Shown: one piece after another, positions 46,293 to 56,137 of the stretch
Numbering within the stretch: position 1 is the first letter of the stretch
Layout: the number at the start of each line of letters is the position of its first letter
Source: Octadecabacter temperatus
GTDB lineage: Bacteria > Pseudomonadota > Alphaproteobacteria > Rhodobacterales > Rhodobacteraceae
Assembly: GCF_001187845.1 (NCBI RefSeq)
Contig: NZ_CP012160.1
Span: forward strand, 1,364,001-1,428,000
DNA length: 64,000 bases
Direction: 5' to 3'
Translations under genes and position numbers: made by a program
Notes under the pieces: generated by a model
Databases searched by the model: none
Told to the model about the DNA's origin: nothing
What the model saw: the letters and a program-made list of their open reading frames with translations, nothing else

Positions 46293-47386
46293 TGTTCCGC
46301 CTCCTCTTGGTTGCGCTGGAACAACACGATGGGAATGATCAGGATCAACAGTAAGATCACAGCAACGGCCGAGGCCACAGGCCAGTCGCGGTTGTTAAAA
46401 AACTCTTCCCACAGGACCTTACCGATCATTACCGTGTTTGACCCGCCCAGCAGGGACGGGATCACGAATTCACCGAGTGTTGGGATGAACACAAGGAAGC
46501 AGCCCGCGATGACACCAGGTTTGGACAGGGGGGCCGTGACCAGCCAAAAGGCGGATAACGCCGAACACCCGAGGTCCTCTGCTGCTTCCACAAGACTGTC
46601 GTCCATCTTTTCAAGGGCCGCATAAATTGGCAGCACCATGAAGGGCAAGTAGGTGTAAACGATGCCGATGTAGACGGCGACGGGCGTGTTCAAAATCGCC
46701 AAGGGCTCGCCGATGATACCCACCCCAAGCAGGAATTGGTTGAGGTATCCTTCGGTGCTGAGAATGCCGATCCATGCATAGACGCGAATTAGAAAACTGG
46801 TCCAGAACGGTAGGATCACCAGCATCAATAACGTGGGTCGCCAATGCTCGGCTGCGCGCGCCATAGCGTATGCAATCGGGTAGCCAATAAGAAGCGTCAG
46901 GAACGTCGAAATGATCGCAATTTTCAGGGACGAAAGATAGGCCGCGAAGTATAGAAAATCGGGGATATCAACGAAAGCTTTGAGGACAGGGAACAGAAAA
47001 CTGAGAAGCGCGGCGATCAATGCGACATTGACCAGAGCCACAGCCAAAGTCGCCAAAGCGGCCACAGCACTATAAAATATGCCATGTTTGTCCTCTGGGA
47101 TTAGGGCGCGAAGCACCCAAGGATAGACAATTTGGAACATGGCGATGGAAAGCACGATTCCAACGAACAGCGCGAAGACGGCTCCTGCGCCGATGAATGC
47201 ATAGTTCTCGAGGTCCAATCCTGACAGCATTTGCCAGAAGCCGTCCTTCAAAGTCGGTGTATAGGGTGGGATCGCCACGGCAGGGTCTGAAACGGAGATT
47301 TTTAACACGATGCCAAACGGCACAAGGAAGAAAATCAGCAACCACGTGTACGGGATTGAGATCAAAAGGAGGCGGCGAAACTTCAT
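46289..47386 (-). CDS. potH: putrescine/spermidine ABC transporter permease PotH
   Basis: A 365-residue inner-membrane permease, longer than average because of a hydrophobic insert in the N-terminal half (about 75-150). Typical parts are PYTWLLIFFLVPFGIVLKISVSD at the start and the EAA loop LVEAAEDLGCSALSAFWLVTAPLSKPGVIAGCFLVFIP near the end. It is coupled by 4-base overlaps with potG and potI. Confidence 0.92.
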   Translation of the reverse strand: MKFRRLLLISIPYTWLLIFFLVPFGIVLKISVSDPAVAIPPYTPTLKDGFWQMLSGLDLENYAFIGAGAVFALFVGIVLSIAMFQIVYPWVLRALIPEDKHGIFYSAVAALATLAVALVNVALIAALLSFLFPVLKAFVDIPDFLYFAAYLSSLKIAIISTFLTLLIGYPIAYAMARAAEHWRPTLLMLVILPFWTSFLIRVYAWIGILSTEGYLNQFLLGVGIIGEPLAILNTPVAVYIGIVYTYLPFMVLPIYAALEKMDDSLVEAAEDLGCSALSAFWLVTAPLSKPGVIAGCFLVFIPTLGEFVIPSLLGGSNTVMIGKVLWEEFFNNRDWPVASAVAVILLLILIIPIVLFQRNQEEAEQ

Positions 47387-48516
47387 TCTGTAAGCACGAC
47401 ACCAGCGGTGTCTGTCCAGCTGAGGTAGACCTCATCCTCCCACGTGAACGAGCGCCGAGACAGGCGCTGCGAATTGGTGGTCTGGGCCTTGAAGATCACC
47501 CCGGCGGCGATCTCAACGTGATAGGTCGAAATATTGCCGAGGTACGCAATGTCGAGGATTGTGCCTTTAACCACATTCGCAGCCTTCGGCTTGGTTGCCG
47601 AGATCGACACCTTTTCGGGGCGGATCGCAAAGTGACAGTTTGACCCAGCGGGCAGGGGCGTTTGCGTGGTGATGTGAATGGCGGGCTGTTGATCGCCCCA
47701 ATGCACATCCATGCCACCTTGCGCGACCGCCGATGTGCCTTCGATAATGTTCACGTCCCCGATGAAATCCGCGACATAGGTGGAATTGGGAGCTTCGTAA
47801 ATCTGATCCGGCGTCGAGACCTGCGCCAGTTTGCCTTCGGTCATCACAGCGACCCGTGATGCAACAGTCATGGCTTCTTCTTGGTCGTGTGTGACGATCA
47901 CAAAAGTGGTGCCAGTGGTTTCTTGAATGTCCATCAACTCAAACTGGGTTTCGTTTCGTAGCTTTTTGTCCAGCGCGCCGAGGGGTTCATCCAACAGCAA
48001 TAGTTTTGGCGCTTTAGCGAGCGCACGGGCAAGAGCCACGCGTTGGCGTTGACCACCGGATATCTGGTGCGGTTTGCGTTTGGCGAATTTGCTCAGCTGT
48101 GTCAGCTTCAGCATCTTTTCAACGCGGTCGCCAATCTGGTCTTTGGGCATGTTTGACCGCTTTAGCCCAAACGCGATGTTGTCCCACACGGATAGGTGCG
48201 GAAACAGCGCGTATGATTGAAACATCATGTTCACAGGGCGCTCGTTCGGGGGAACGGGGCCGATGTCGACACCGTCGAGCAGTATCGTACCTTCAGTAGG
48301 TGTTTCAAATCCGCCGAGCATGCGCATCAACGTGGTTTTTCCGCATCCCGAAGGGCCGAGCAGCGCAAAGAATTCTTGTGGGTAGATATCAAGTGAGAGG
48401 TTGTCGATAGCTGTGAAATCGCCAAACCGTTTGGTGACATTCTTGAATTGGATGAGAGGCTTCTCACTCGCATCTTCCCAAGGAGCGAAGACTGGTTTTG
48501 GATCAGGTTGCGCCAT
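47383..48516 (-). CDS. potG: polyamine ABC transporter ATP-binding protein PotG/PotA
   Basis: A 377-residue ATPase. Walker A is GPSGCGKTT, the signature ISGGQRQRVALARALA, Walker B LLLLDEPLGALDKK, and a C-terminal TOBE regulatory domain begins near residue 285. It energises the PotH/PotI permease. ATG 48516 lies 56 bases after potF, behind a strong intercistronic hairpin. Confidence 0.95.
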   Translation of the reverse strand: MAQPDPKPVFAPWEDASEKPLIQFKNVTKRFGDFTAIDNLSLDIYPQEFFALLGPSGCGKTTLMRMLGGFETPTEGTILLDGVDIGPVPPNERPVNMMFQSYALFPHLSVWDNIAFGLKRSNMPKDQIGDRVEKMLKLTQLSKFAKRKPHQISGGQRQRVALARALAKAPKLLLLDEPLGALDKKLRNETQFELMDIQETTGTTFVIVTHDQEEAMTVASRVAVMTEGKLAQVSTPDQIYEAPNSTYVADFIGDVNIIEGTSAVAQGGMDVHWGDQQPAIHITTQTPLPAGSNCHFAIRPEKVSISATKPKAANVVKGTILDIAYLGNISTYHVEIAAGVIFKAQTTNSQRLSRRSFTWEDEVYLSWTDTAGVVLTE

Positions 48517-48539
48517 TATTCATCCTCAAAATCGGAATT

Positions 48540-48563
48540 CCCTCGCGCAAAAAAGCGCGAGGG
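48540..48563 (-). promoter_or_regulatory. intercistronic hairpin potF-potG
   Basis: A perfect 9-bp stem CCCTCGCGC/GCGCGAGGG with a six-base loop lies 10 bases beyond the potF stop and before potG on the same strand. The loop is TTTTTT on the minus strand, and there is no T-run after the stem. It probably lowers expression of the downstream genes relative to potF or stabilises the potF mRNA. Confidence 0.7.
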
Positions 48564-48572
48564 ATCAATAGC

Positions 48573-49661
48573 TTATTGACCGGACTTAACAGTGGTCCAA
48601 AGACGTGTCACGACACGCTGAACACGCGCATCATAGGGCCGTGTTGTGTAGAGGTTCTCAAGCGTTGCAGCGTCTGGGTAGACCGCTGGATAGTCGAGGA
48701 TCTCTGGATCAATGAACTCCTGTGCAGCTTCATTGCCGCTTGCATACCAAACATAGTTGGTCGCAGCCGCCGCGTTCTCTGCATCAAGGATGAAGTTGAT
48801 GAATGCATGTGCGCCCTCAGGGTTCGGCGCATCGGCTGGAATAGCCATTTGGTCAAACCACATTTGCGCGCCCTCGTTCGGGATTGCATAGTCGATCTCT
48901 TGGCCGTTTTCGGCCTCAACAGCGCGAAGTTGCGCAAGGAAGACGTCGCCTGACCAGCCGACAGCTACACAAATGTCACCGTTAGCCAGCGCCGTGATGT
49001 ATTCCGAGCTGTGGAACTTTTGAATGTAGGGACGAACCGCTGCGAACACGTCTTCGGCCTTAGCGATTACCTCTGGATCGTGGCTGTCGGGGTCTTCGCC
49101 GATGTAGTTCAGCGCCGCCGGAATCATCTCGGACGGAGCATCGAGGAAATACACACCACATTCGGCCAGTTTTTCCATGTTTGCCGGGTCAAACACGAGG
49201 TCCCAGCTGTCAAACGGGGCATCTTCGCCCAAGATTTCGGTTACTTTGCCGATGTTAAAGCCGATCCCAGTGGTGCCCCACATGTAGTTCACGGAATAGG
49301 CGCCATCTGGGTCGTACTGCGCGGTGCGGTCCTGAATTGCGCCCCAAAGATTGCCGTGGTTAGACAGCGCGGCAACATCAAGTGGCTGGAAGGCACCCGC
49401 TGAGATCTGACGCTGCAGGAAAGTTGCGGACGGCACGACAACGTCATAGCCCGAGCCACCAGAAAGCATCTTTGTTTCAAGAACTTCGTTGGAATCGAAA
49501 ACGTCATAGATCAGATCGATGCCGGTTTCTTCTTCGAACTGTGTCAGCAAGTCTTCGTCGATATAATCGGACCAGTTATAGACCCGAACTTCTTCAGCCG
49601 TAGCCGTGCCCGCAACGAGCGCAAGGGCGGCGATGCCGGAAAGTAGATTTACGTTTTTCAT
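48573..49661 (-). CDS. potF: polyamine-binding periplasmic protein PotF
   Basis: A 362-residue substrate-binding protein with signal peptide (cleaved after GTATA, about residue 22). The family start VRVYNWSDYIDEDLLTQFEEETGIDLIYDVFDSNE is conserved with spermidine/putrescine-binding proteins, as are YDVVVPSATFLQRQI and NYMWGTTGIGFNIGKV. It delivers putrescine or a related amine to PotGHI. The start ATG 49661 is set by the signal peptide. A promoter candidate lies at 49710-49738. Confidence 0.94.
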   Translation of the reverse strand: MKNVNLLSGIAALALVAGTATAEEVRVYNWSDYIDEDLLTQFEEETGIDLIYDVFDSNEVLETKMLSGGSGYDVVVPSATFLQRQISAGAFQPLDVAALSNHGNLWGAIQDRTAQYDPDGAYSVNYMWGTTGIGFNIGKVTEILGEDAPFDSWDLVFDPANMEKLAECGVYFLDAPSEMIPAALNYIGEDPDSHDPEVIAKAEDVFAAVRPYIQKFHSSEYITALANGDICVAVGWSGDVFLAQLRAVEAENGQEIDYAIPNEGAQMWFDQMAIPADAPNPEGAHAFINFILDAENAAAATNYVWYASGNEAAQEFIDPEILDYPAVYPDAATLENLYTTRPYDARVQRVVTRLWTTVKSGQ

Positions 49662-49709
49662 GTGATTTCCCTGTCGTATTTTCGGCGGGCTTGCCCGTCT
49701 GTATGCGTC

Positions 49710-49738
49710 AGTATGATGAGCAGCTAAGGGATTGGCAA
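49710..49738 (-). promoter_or_regulatory. candidate potF promoter
   Basis: On the minus strand TTGCCA, a 17-base spacer and CATACT: five and four of six consensus bases with ideal spacing. It lies about 50 bases before the potF start in the 196-base divergent region. Confidence 0.5.
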
Positions 49739-49780
49739 TATATGGCGTTCTGGAATGGGGGAATTGAATTTCTCGACCAA

Positions 49781-49808
49781 TTGACTTGGCCAAGGTTCCG
49801 AATAATGT
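49781..49808 (+). promoter_or_regulatory. candidate promoter of the aminotransferase gene
   Basis: TTGACT, a 16-base spacer and TAATGT on the plus strand, 50 bases before the aminotransferase ATG. The -35 is good; the -10 is weak. Confidence 0.4.
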
Positions 49809-49857
49809 GACGGAAAGGCGCGAAACACGCGCAACTCCCAATCGATAGGACAGCTTC

Positions 49858-51255
49858 ATGAACGTGATTTCAAACCACATGCCGACGGCGGATTTGCAGG
49901 CGCTGGATGCGGCACACCACATGCATCCGTTTACGGCCGGTGCTGAACTGGCCCAAACCGGTGCGCGCATTATTAAAAGCGCAAATGGCGTAACACTGAC
50001 CGACAGCGAAGGTGTGCAAATTCTGGACGCAATGGCAGGGCTTTGGTGCGTTAATATTGGTTACGGACGCCATGAGTTGGCGGATGCCGCCGCGCGCCAA
50101 ATGAAGGAACTGCCGTATTACAACACGTTCTTCCAGACGAGCCACGTGCCCGTGATTGCGCTGTCTGCTAAGCTGGCGGAACTCGCGCCGAACGATTTGA
50201 ACCACGTGTTTTATGCAGGATCTGGGTCTGAGGCCAATGATACAAACATCCGCCTTGTGCGCCATTATTGGGCGATCAAAGGCCAACCCAACAAGAACAT
50301 CATCATCAGCCGTAAGAACGCCTACCACGGGTCCACCTTAGGTGGTGGTTCGCTAGGCGGTATGTCGGGCATGCAAAACCAAGGTGTGCCGGTCATTCCG
50401 GGCATTCACCACATCGACCAACCTGATTGGTGGTCCGAAGGGGGTGACAAGACGCCAGAAGACTTCGGTCTGGAACGCGCCCGCCAGCTTGAGGCCGCGA
50501 TCCATGAGCTTGGCGCGGACCGCGTCGCGGCCTTCATCGCGGAACCAGTCCAAGGGGCAGGGGGCGTGATTGTTCCTCCCTCAACCTATTGGCCAGAAAT
50601 TCAGCGCATCTGTGATGAGCACGGCATCCTGTTGATCGCGGATGAGGTCATTTGCGGTTTTGGACGCACAGGCCATTGGTTTGGCACCGACTACTACGGC
50701 ATCCGCCCACATATCATGGCCATAGCCAAGGGGTTGTCGTCTGGTTACGCGCCGATTGGTGGGTCCTTGGTCTGTGATGAAGTGGCGGACACCATCGCAA
50801 ATGCAGGGGACTTCAACCACGGATACACCTACTCTGGGCATCCAGTTGCCTGTGCGGTTGCCTTGGAAAACCTAAGCATCATGCAGGAAGAGAAGATTGT
50901 CGAAAACGTAGCGCAAGACACGGGCCCTTATCTGAAAGCGAAATGGGAATCCCTGACTGCGCACCCACTTGTGGGCGAGGCGAAGATCGTCGGGATGATG
51001 GGGTCTATCGCGCTGACGCCGCATAAAGAAAGCCGTGCCAAGTTTGCTGCCGATGCTGGCACTGTTGGACTGGCCTGTCGCACGCGTTGCTTTGCCAACG
51101 GCCTAATTATGCGTCACGTCGGGGACCGCATGGTGATTTCGCCGCCGCTGGTTATCACCAAAGCCGAAATTGATACGCTTATTGAACGCGCGATCAAATC
51201 GCTGGATGAGACGTTGGACCTGATCAAAGCTGACGGGTTGTATCAAGTCGGCTAG
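49858..51255 (+). CDS. class III aminotransferase, probably polyamine/putrescine:pyruvate type
   Basis: A 465-residue PLP enzyme. The PLP lysine is Lys291 (MAIAKGLSSGYAPIGG); Asp262-Glu263 contact the cofactor (LLIADEVICGFGRTG); YAGSGSEANDTNIRLVR is also typical. The sequence is close to the omega-amino-acid:pyruvate and putrescine:pyruvate (SpuC-like) group. Its divergent position to the polyamine importer potFGHI suggests that it deaminates imported putrescine or a similar diamine, but taurine or beta-alanine cannot be excluded. It converges with oxyR with a 4-base overlap of the ends. Confidence 0.85.
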   Translation: MNVISNHMPTADLQALDAAHHMHPFTAGAELAQTGARIIKSANGVTLTDSEGVQILDAMAGLWCVNIGYGRHELADAAARQMKELPYYNTFFQTSHVPVIALSAKLAELAPNDLNHVFYAGSGSEANDTNIRLVRHYWAIKGQPNKNIIISRKNAYHGSTLGGGSLGGMSGMQNQGVPVIPGIHHIDQPDWWSEGGDKTPEDFGLERARQLEAAIHELGADRVAAFIAEPVQGAGGVIVPPSTYWPEIQRICDEHGILLIADEVICGFGRTGHWFGTDYYGIRPHIMAIAKGLSSGYAPIGGSLVCDEVADTIANAGDFNHGYTYSGHPVACAVALENLSIMQEEKIVENVAQDTGPYLKAKWESLTAHPLVGEAKIVGMMGSIALTPHKESRAKFAADAGTVGLACRTRCFANGLIMRHVGDRMVISPPLVITKAEIDTLIERAIKSLDETLDLIKADGLYQVG

Positions 51256-52148
51256 CGCAAGCCGCTGGCAGCGACTTCTACGATCTTGGCAATCTGTTGA
51301 AACTGCTCGGACAATGGCGAAGTCTTTCGCCAAATCATCCCGATTTTACGTTTGGGCTGTGGCGCGGGAAACCGCGCCACAGAAACGGCGGCCGAACGTG
51401 TTTCAACAGACACCGCCATTTGCGGGATCAACGTGATACCCAGCCCTGCGGCCACCAATTGCACCAGTGTTGTAAGGGATGATCCATCCAACCCTTCGCG
51501 TGGCAGGGAAGAGCGGATATTGCAGAACGACAGCGCTTGGTCGCGAAAGCAGTGGCCTTCCTCAAGAAGCAGAAGTTGCATAAGTTGAAGGTCCGCCGCA
51601 CTTGGTACAGGGCGCGATGCATCGCTTTCGGCGCGCACCAATACAAAATCTTCTTCAAATATCGTGACTTCTTCAAACGCAGGCTCAGATACAGGCAGGG
51701 CTACGATGGCGGTGTCGATCTTTCCCTCAGAAAGTTCCGCGATCAGGCGTGGTGTCAGGGTTTCACGGATGTGAACATCAAGTGTCGGGTGTTCTTGTTT
51801 CAAATGACCAATGAACGCAGGCAATAGGTAGGGCGCAATCGTGGGGATCACACCGATGCGCAAGCGTCCCGACATCGTATGCTGTGCAAGGCGTGCCATG
51901 TCCTCAACCTCGCCAACGCTGCGCAAAATATCGCGCACCCGTGGGGCGAGGTCTTCGCCAAAGCGCGTTAGGCGGACTTGACGGGCAGCGCGTTCGAACA
52001 GGGGCACACCAAGGCTTTCTTCCAACTCCTTGATTTGCATGGACAAGGCAGGTTGTGAAATTCCACTGGCATCCGCCGCATGTCCGAAGTGTTTGTGTTG
52101 GATCAATGCTTCAAAATAACGAAGCTGTTTTAATGTTAAGTTCATCAT
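51252..52148 (-). CDS. oxyR: hydrogen peroxide sensor OxyR
   Basis: A 298-residue LysR-type regulator. The N-terminal HTH is at 20-45 (AADASGISQPALSMQIKELEESLG). The redox cysteines are Cys200 and Cys209 in GHCFRDQALSFCN, separated by eight residues exactly as Cys199/Cys208 in E. coli OxyR. This identifies it as a peroxide sensor rather than a generic LysR protein. It is divergent from katG with a 96-base shared regulatory gap. ATG 52145 is an equally possible start. Confidence 0.95.
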   Translation of the reverse strand: MMNLTLKQLRYFEALIQHKHFGHAADASGISQPALSMQIKELEESLGVPLFERAARQVRLTRFGEDLAPRVRDILRSVGEVEDMARLAQHTMSGRLRIGVIPTIAPYLLPAFIGHLKQEHPTLDVHIRETLTPRLIAELSEGKIDTAIVALPVSEPAFEEVTIFEEDFVLVRAESDASRPVPSAADLQLMQLLLLEEGHCFRDQALSFCNIRSSLPREGLDGSSLTTLVQLVAAGLGITLIPQMAVSVETRSAAVSVARFPAPQPKRKIGMIWRKTSPLSEQFQQIAKIVEVAASGLR

Positions 52149-52244
52149 AAGGTCAACTTATCAATCCAATCAGAAAATACCACTTAAACTAATCAAATTG
52201 GCTGGTTAGAGTTGTTCTAAATTCAGCAAACAGGAGATTCCCCA
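52149..52244. promoter_or_regulatory. oxyR-katG regulatory gap
   Basis: A 96-base AT-rich region between divergent genes. It includes an imperfect inverted repeat CTAATC (52189-52194) and GGTTAG (52204-52209). OxyR would be expected to bind here to control both genes. I did not find a full ATAG-N7-CTAT tetrad. AGGAG precedes the katG ATG. Confidence 0.45.
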
Positions 52245-54431
52245 ATGGACGGTTCACCCAAAGACACAGGCGGCAAATGCCCATTCGATCACGGTACGTC
52301 GCAAGAGACAGGTTCTGTCGCCAACGCTGGTTGGTGGCCAAATGCCCTGAACTTGAAACCGCTCCACCAGAATGACGTCCAAAGCAATCCAATGGGCGGC
52401 GCGTTTGATTACGCTGAGGCGTTCAAGACGCTTGATCTGGATGCAGTTATTGCGGACCTCACAGCGCTGATGACAGACAGCCAAGACTGGTGGCCCGCGG
52501 ATTACGGCCACTATGGCCCATTCATGATCCGTATGGCGTGGCACTCTGCTGGTACGTACCGCGTGGGCGATGGTCGCGGTGGTGCGGGTTCCGGCTCACA
52601 ACGTTTTGCGCCGCTGAACTCCTGGCCTGATAACGGCAACCTCGACAAAGCGCGTCGCCTTTTGTGGCCCGTCAAAGCAAAGTACGGTGCGGCACTTAGC
52701 TGGGCTGACTTGATGATCCTTGCAGGCAACGTTGCGCTGGAAAGCATGGGCTTTGAAACCCACGGCTTTGCTGGTGGCCGTGCCGATATTTGGGAGCCTG
52801 AAGAAGATATTTACTGGGGTCCTGAAACCGAATGGCTGGGCGACGATTCCGAGCGTTACAAGCAAGACAACCGTGAACTGATCGGTCAGCTGGGTGCTGT
52901 GCAGATGGGCCTCATTTACGTGAATCCAGAAGGCCCGATGGGCAACCCTGATCCATTGCTGTCCGCCAACGACATCCGCGAAACATTCAGCAAAATGGCG
53001 ATGAACGACGAAGAAACCGTAGCGCTGGTCGCCGGTGGACACACGTTCGGTAAAACCCACGGTGCTGCAGACCCCGAAAAGTATGTCGGTGCAGAACCTG
53101 AAGCAGCGACCCTGACGGAAATGGGTCTTGGCTGGTCAACATCCTTCGGAACCGGCAACGGGGTCGACACGGTTACGTCCGGTCTTGAAGGGGCATGGAC
53201 GCCAACGCCAACCACATGGGACATGTCATTCTTTGGTGTTCTGTTCGGGTACGAATGGGAACTGACGAAGTCTCCGGCTGGTGCCCAGCAATGGCAGCCA
53301 AAAGACCTGAAAGACAGCGACCAAGCGCCAACAGCTGACGGCAAAGGCAAGACGCACATCATGATGACAACGGCCGATATGGCGTTGCGCATGGATCCTG
53401 CCTACGAAAAGATCTCCCGTCGCTACATGGAAAACCCTGAAGAGTTCGCCAAGGCCTTCGCCAAGGCGTGGTACAAGCTGACACACCGCGACATGGGTCC
53501 TTATGAACTCGGTCTTGGCAAATACGTTCCAGCAACGGCTGAAAGCTGGCAGGACCCTGTGCCTGCGGTTGATCATGCGCTGATTTCTGGCGCTGATGTT
53601 GATGGGTTGAAAGAAGCGATTGCGGCGTCTGGGCTGACCTCTGCTGAAATGGTGACCACGGCTTGGGCATCTGCAGCGTCTTTCCGCGGCTCTGACAAAC
53701 GTGGCGGTGCTAACGGTGCGCGCGTACGTTTGAACCCTGCCAAAGACTGGGAAGTAAACGACCCGAAAGCGTTGGCTTCTGTCCTTGCGAAACTGGACGA
53801 GGTGCGCGCAGCGTTCGGCAAGCCGGTGTCCTTGGCTGATACGATTGTTCTTGCAGGTTCTGTGGGTGTTGAGATGGCGGCGAAGGCTGCTGGGAAAACC
53901 ATCACCGTTCCGTTCAACGCAGGCCGTACAGATGCCAGCCAAGACGATACAGACGTGGAAAGCTATGCATGGCTAGAACCAAAGGCAGACGGTTTCCGCA
54001 ACTATATCAAAGACGGTGCAACACGTTCTTCTGCAGAACATTTGGTTGATCGTGCGCAATTGCTCACACTCACAGCGCCTGAGATGACCGTTCTGGTTGG
54101 TGGTCTTCGTGTGATCGGTGCCAACACAGGTGGATCAAAGCACGGTGTTCTAACGGACAACGTTGGTACGCTGGATCAGTCATTCTTTACCAACCTGCTC
54201 GATATGGGCACTGTCTGGACTGAAAACGGCGACATCATGGAAGGCCGCGCACGTAACGGTGGTGATGTGAAGTGGACCGCAACGACTGTTGACCTTGTGT
54301 TTGGGTCCAACTCAATCCTGCGTTCATTGGCTGAAGTTTATGCAAGCGCGGATGCGGGCGACAAGTTCGTCAACGACTTCGTGGCAGCATGGGTCAAGGT
54401 GATGGAGCTTGATCGCTTCGATCTACACTAA
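52245..54431 (+). CDS. katG: catalase-peroxidase
   Basis: A 728-residue bifunctional haem enzyme that removes hydrogen peroxide. The distal site is Arg96, Trp99, His100 in [13 protein letters not shown]; the proximal haem ligand is His266 in [10 protein letters not shown]. The Met-Tyr-Trp adduct expected for catalase activity can be formed from Trp99, Tyr225 and Met251. The C-terminal non-haem peroxidase-like domain starts near residue 440. There is no signal peptide, so it is cytosolic. OxyR control is very likely. Confidence 0.98.
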   Translation: MDGSPKDTGGKCPFDHGTSQETGSVANAGWWPNALNLKPLHQNDVQSNPMGGAFDYAEAFKTLDLDAVIADLTALMTDSQDWWPADYGHYGPFMIRMAWHSAGTYRVGDGRGGAGSGSQRFAPLNSWPDNGNLDKARRLLWPVKAKYGAALSWADLMILAGNVALESMGFETHGFAGGRADIWEPEEDIYWGPETEWLGDDSERYKQDNRELIGQLGAVQMGLIYVNPEGPMGNPDPLLSANDIRETFSKMAMNDEETVALVAGGHTFGKTHGAADPEKYVGAEPEAATLTEMGLGWSTSFGTGNGVDTVTSGLEGAWTPTPTTWDMSFFGVLFGYEWELTKSPAGAQQWQPKDLKDSDQAPTADGKGKTHIMMTTADMALRMDPAYEKISRRYMENPEEFAKAFAKAWYKLTHRDMGPYELGLGKYVPATAESWQDPVPAVDHALISGADVDGLKEAIAASGLTSAEMVTTAWASAASFRGSDKRGGANGARVRLNPAKDWEVNDPKALASVLAKLDEVRAAFGKPVSLADTIVLAGSVGVEMAAKAAGKTITVPFNAGRTDASQDDTDVESYAWLEPKADGFRNYIKDGATRSSAEHLVDRAQLLTLTAPEMTVLVGGLRVIGANTGGSKHGVLTDNVGTLDQSFFTNLLDMGTVWTENGDIMEGRARNGGDVKWTATTVDLVFGSNSILRSLAEVYASADAGDKFVNDFVAAWVKVMELDRFDLH

Positions 54432-54643
54432 ATAACGAACCAAAAAGTTAGCGGCGCCCCCTTTGGGGCGCCGTTTCGCATTGTGACGCGGCGAAACGCA
54501 GTCGAAATGACTTCAGTTCGCCGTGGACAACCCAAAAACAGCGCGTTAGCAATTTCACAGCCGCTTTGATGGATAAGCATGGTGTGCGCACGCGCACCTA
54601 CCCGAAACCTCAAAGCACACGCGACTTTTGGGAGAGGGTGCGG
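54432..54643. promoter_or_regulatory. katG-livG gap
   Basis: Apart from the katG terminator this 212-base gap should contain the promoter of the liv operon. The frame of livG is open back to 54566, but the strong ribosome site GGGAGAGGG before ATG 54644 favours that start. A GC-rich imperfect palindrome (GGTGTGCGCACGCGCACC) lies at 54581-54598. I see no clear sigma-70 or sigma-54 promoter. Confidence 0.4.
54452..54475 (+). terminator. katG terminator
   Basis: A perfect 9-bp stem CGGCGCCCC/GGGGCGCCG with a CTTT loop followed by TTTC, about 20 bases beyond the katG stop. The short T-run makes it a moderate intrinsic terminator. Confidence 0.75.
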
Positions 54644-55423
54644 ATGTCTGCAAGTGAGGTTGTCCTCAGCGTAGCTGGGTTGGCAAAAAATTTCGGTGGT
54701 TTACATGCCGTGCGTGGTGTGGATTTCCACGTCGACAAAGGCGCAATCGTCGGGCTGATCGGCCCGAATGGTGCTGGCAAAACCACAACCTTCAACATGA
54801 TTGCCGGTGAATTGCCGCCATCATCAGGTAAGATCACGCTGAATGGCGAAGACATCACTGGCCAGCGCACAGATGTGCTGTACCACAAAGGCCTGATGCG
54901 CACGTTTCAGCTCTCGCACGAATATGCGCGTATGACGTCGCTTGAAAACCTGATGGTCGCAGCACCTGATCAGACAGGCGAAAGCATCTGGTCCAGCTGG
55001 TTTACCAACGGCCGTGTTAAGAAGCGCGAGGCCGAGGTGATTGAACTCGCCCGCGACACGCTGGAATTCCTCGGGCTGACCCATGTCGGTGAAGAACTGG
55101 CGGGCAATTTGTCAGGTGGTCAGAAAAAGCTGCTCGAAATCGGCCGCACCATGATGAACGACTCCAAAGTCGTTCTGCTGGATGAGCCAGGGGCAGGGGT
55201 GAACCCGACATTGATGCGCAAAGTCGCTGAAATGATTGAACAATTGAACGAAGAACGCGGCTACACGTTCTGCATTATCGAACACGACATGGACATGATC
55301 GCACGACTGTGCGGCAAGGTCGTCGTGCTGGCAGAGGGCCAAGTCTTGATGGAAGGCACGATGGACGAAGTGCGCAACGACGAACGCGTTATTGACGCCT
55401 ATTTCGGCGGAGAAGTCGTATGA
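54644..55423 (+). CDS. livG: branched-chain amino acid type ABC ATPase LivG
   Basis: A 259-residue ATPase with Walker A GPNGAGKTT, signature LSGGQKKLLEIGRTMM and Walker B VVLLDEPGAGVNP. The start region ASEVVLSVAGLAKNFGGLHAV is typical LivG. It heads a five-gene cluster, livG-livF-livH-livM-livK, and overlaps livF by four bases (ATGA). Confidence 0.92.
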   Translation: MSASEVVLSVAGLAKNFGGLHAVRGVDFHVDKGAIVGLIGPNGAGKTTTFNMIAGELPPSSGKITLNGEDITGQRTDVLYHKGLMRTFQLSHEYARMTSLENLMVAAPDQTGESIWSSWFTNGRVKKREAEVIELARDTLEFLGLTHVGEELAGNLSGGQKKLLEIGRTMMNDSKVVLLDEPGAGVNPTLMRKVAEMIEQLNEERGYTFCIIEHDMDMIARLCGKVVVLAEGQVLMEGTMDEVRNDERVIDAYFGGEVV

Positions 55424-56136
55424 CCCAGCCTGTACTATCGCTAAACAATCTAAAAGCTGGCTACGGCCAAACCGAAATCCTCCATGACCTGTCCATGTTC
55501 GTGAACCCAAACGAGATCGTTGCGATCATCGGCCCTAATGGTGCTGGTAAATCGACAGCGATGAAATCGGTCCTTGGACTGTTGAACATCACCGAGGGCT
55601 CGGTTGAGCTGAACGGTGAAAACATCACCGACACACCAGCGCAAAAGGTCATCGAGAAGGGCATTTCTTACGTGCCGCAAACCAACAACGTGTTTGTGAA
55701 CCTTTCCGTTAAAGAAAACCTTGAGATGGGCGCGTGGACGCGGCCAAAGGGTGTCGAAGAGCGTCTTGAAGAAATGTACGTGCTGTTTCCTGACCTCGCG
55801 GAAAAGCGCAATCAGGCGGCGGGATCGCTGTCTGGTGGGCAACGCCAGATGGTAGCGATGGCCAAGGCGCTGATGGTGGATGCCAAGATTTTGCTGCTGG
55901 ATGAACCTACGGCGGGTCTATCGCCAAAATACCGTGGTGAGATCTTCGGAACCATTCAAAAGATCAAGGAAACCGGCGTGCCGATCCTGATTGTTGAACA
56001 AAACGCAAAGCAGGCGCTTGGCGTTTCTGATCGTGGTTATGTGCTGGTTGACGGTGCGAACCGCCACACGGGGACTGGGGCAGGGCTTGCCGCTGATCCA
56101 GAAATCGCACGCATGTTCTTGGGCGGGGGTCACTGA
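55420..56136 (+). CDS. livF: branched-chain amino acid type ABC ATPase LivF
   Basis: A 238-residue ATPase with Walker A GPNGAGKST, signature LSGGQRQMVAMAKALM and Walker B ILLLDEPTAGLSP. The beginning LNNLKAGYGQTEILHDLSM is diagnostic for LivF. Its stop is followed by the livH start after one base. Confidence 0.92.
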   Translation: MTQPVLSLNNLKAGYGQTEILHDLSMFVNPNEIVAIIGPNGAGKSTAMKSVLGLLNITEGSVELNGENITDTPAQKVIEKGISYVPQTNNVFVNLSVKENLEMGAWTRPKGVEERLEEMYVLFPDLAEKRNQAAGSLSGGQRQMVAMAKALMVDAKILLLDEPTAGLSPKYRGEIFGTIQKIKETGVPILIVEQNAKQALGVSDRGYVLVDGANRHTGTGAGLAADPEIARMFLGGGH

Positions 56137-56137
56137 A

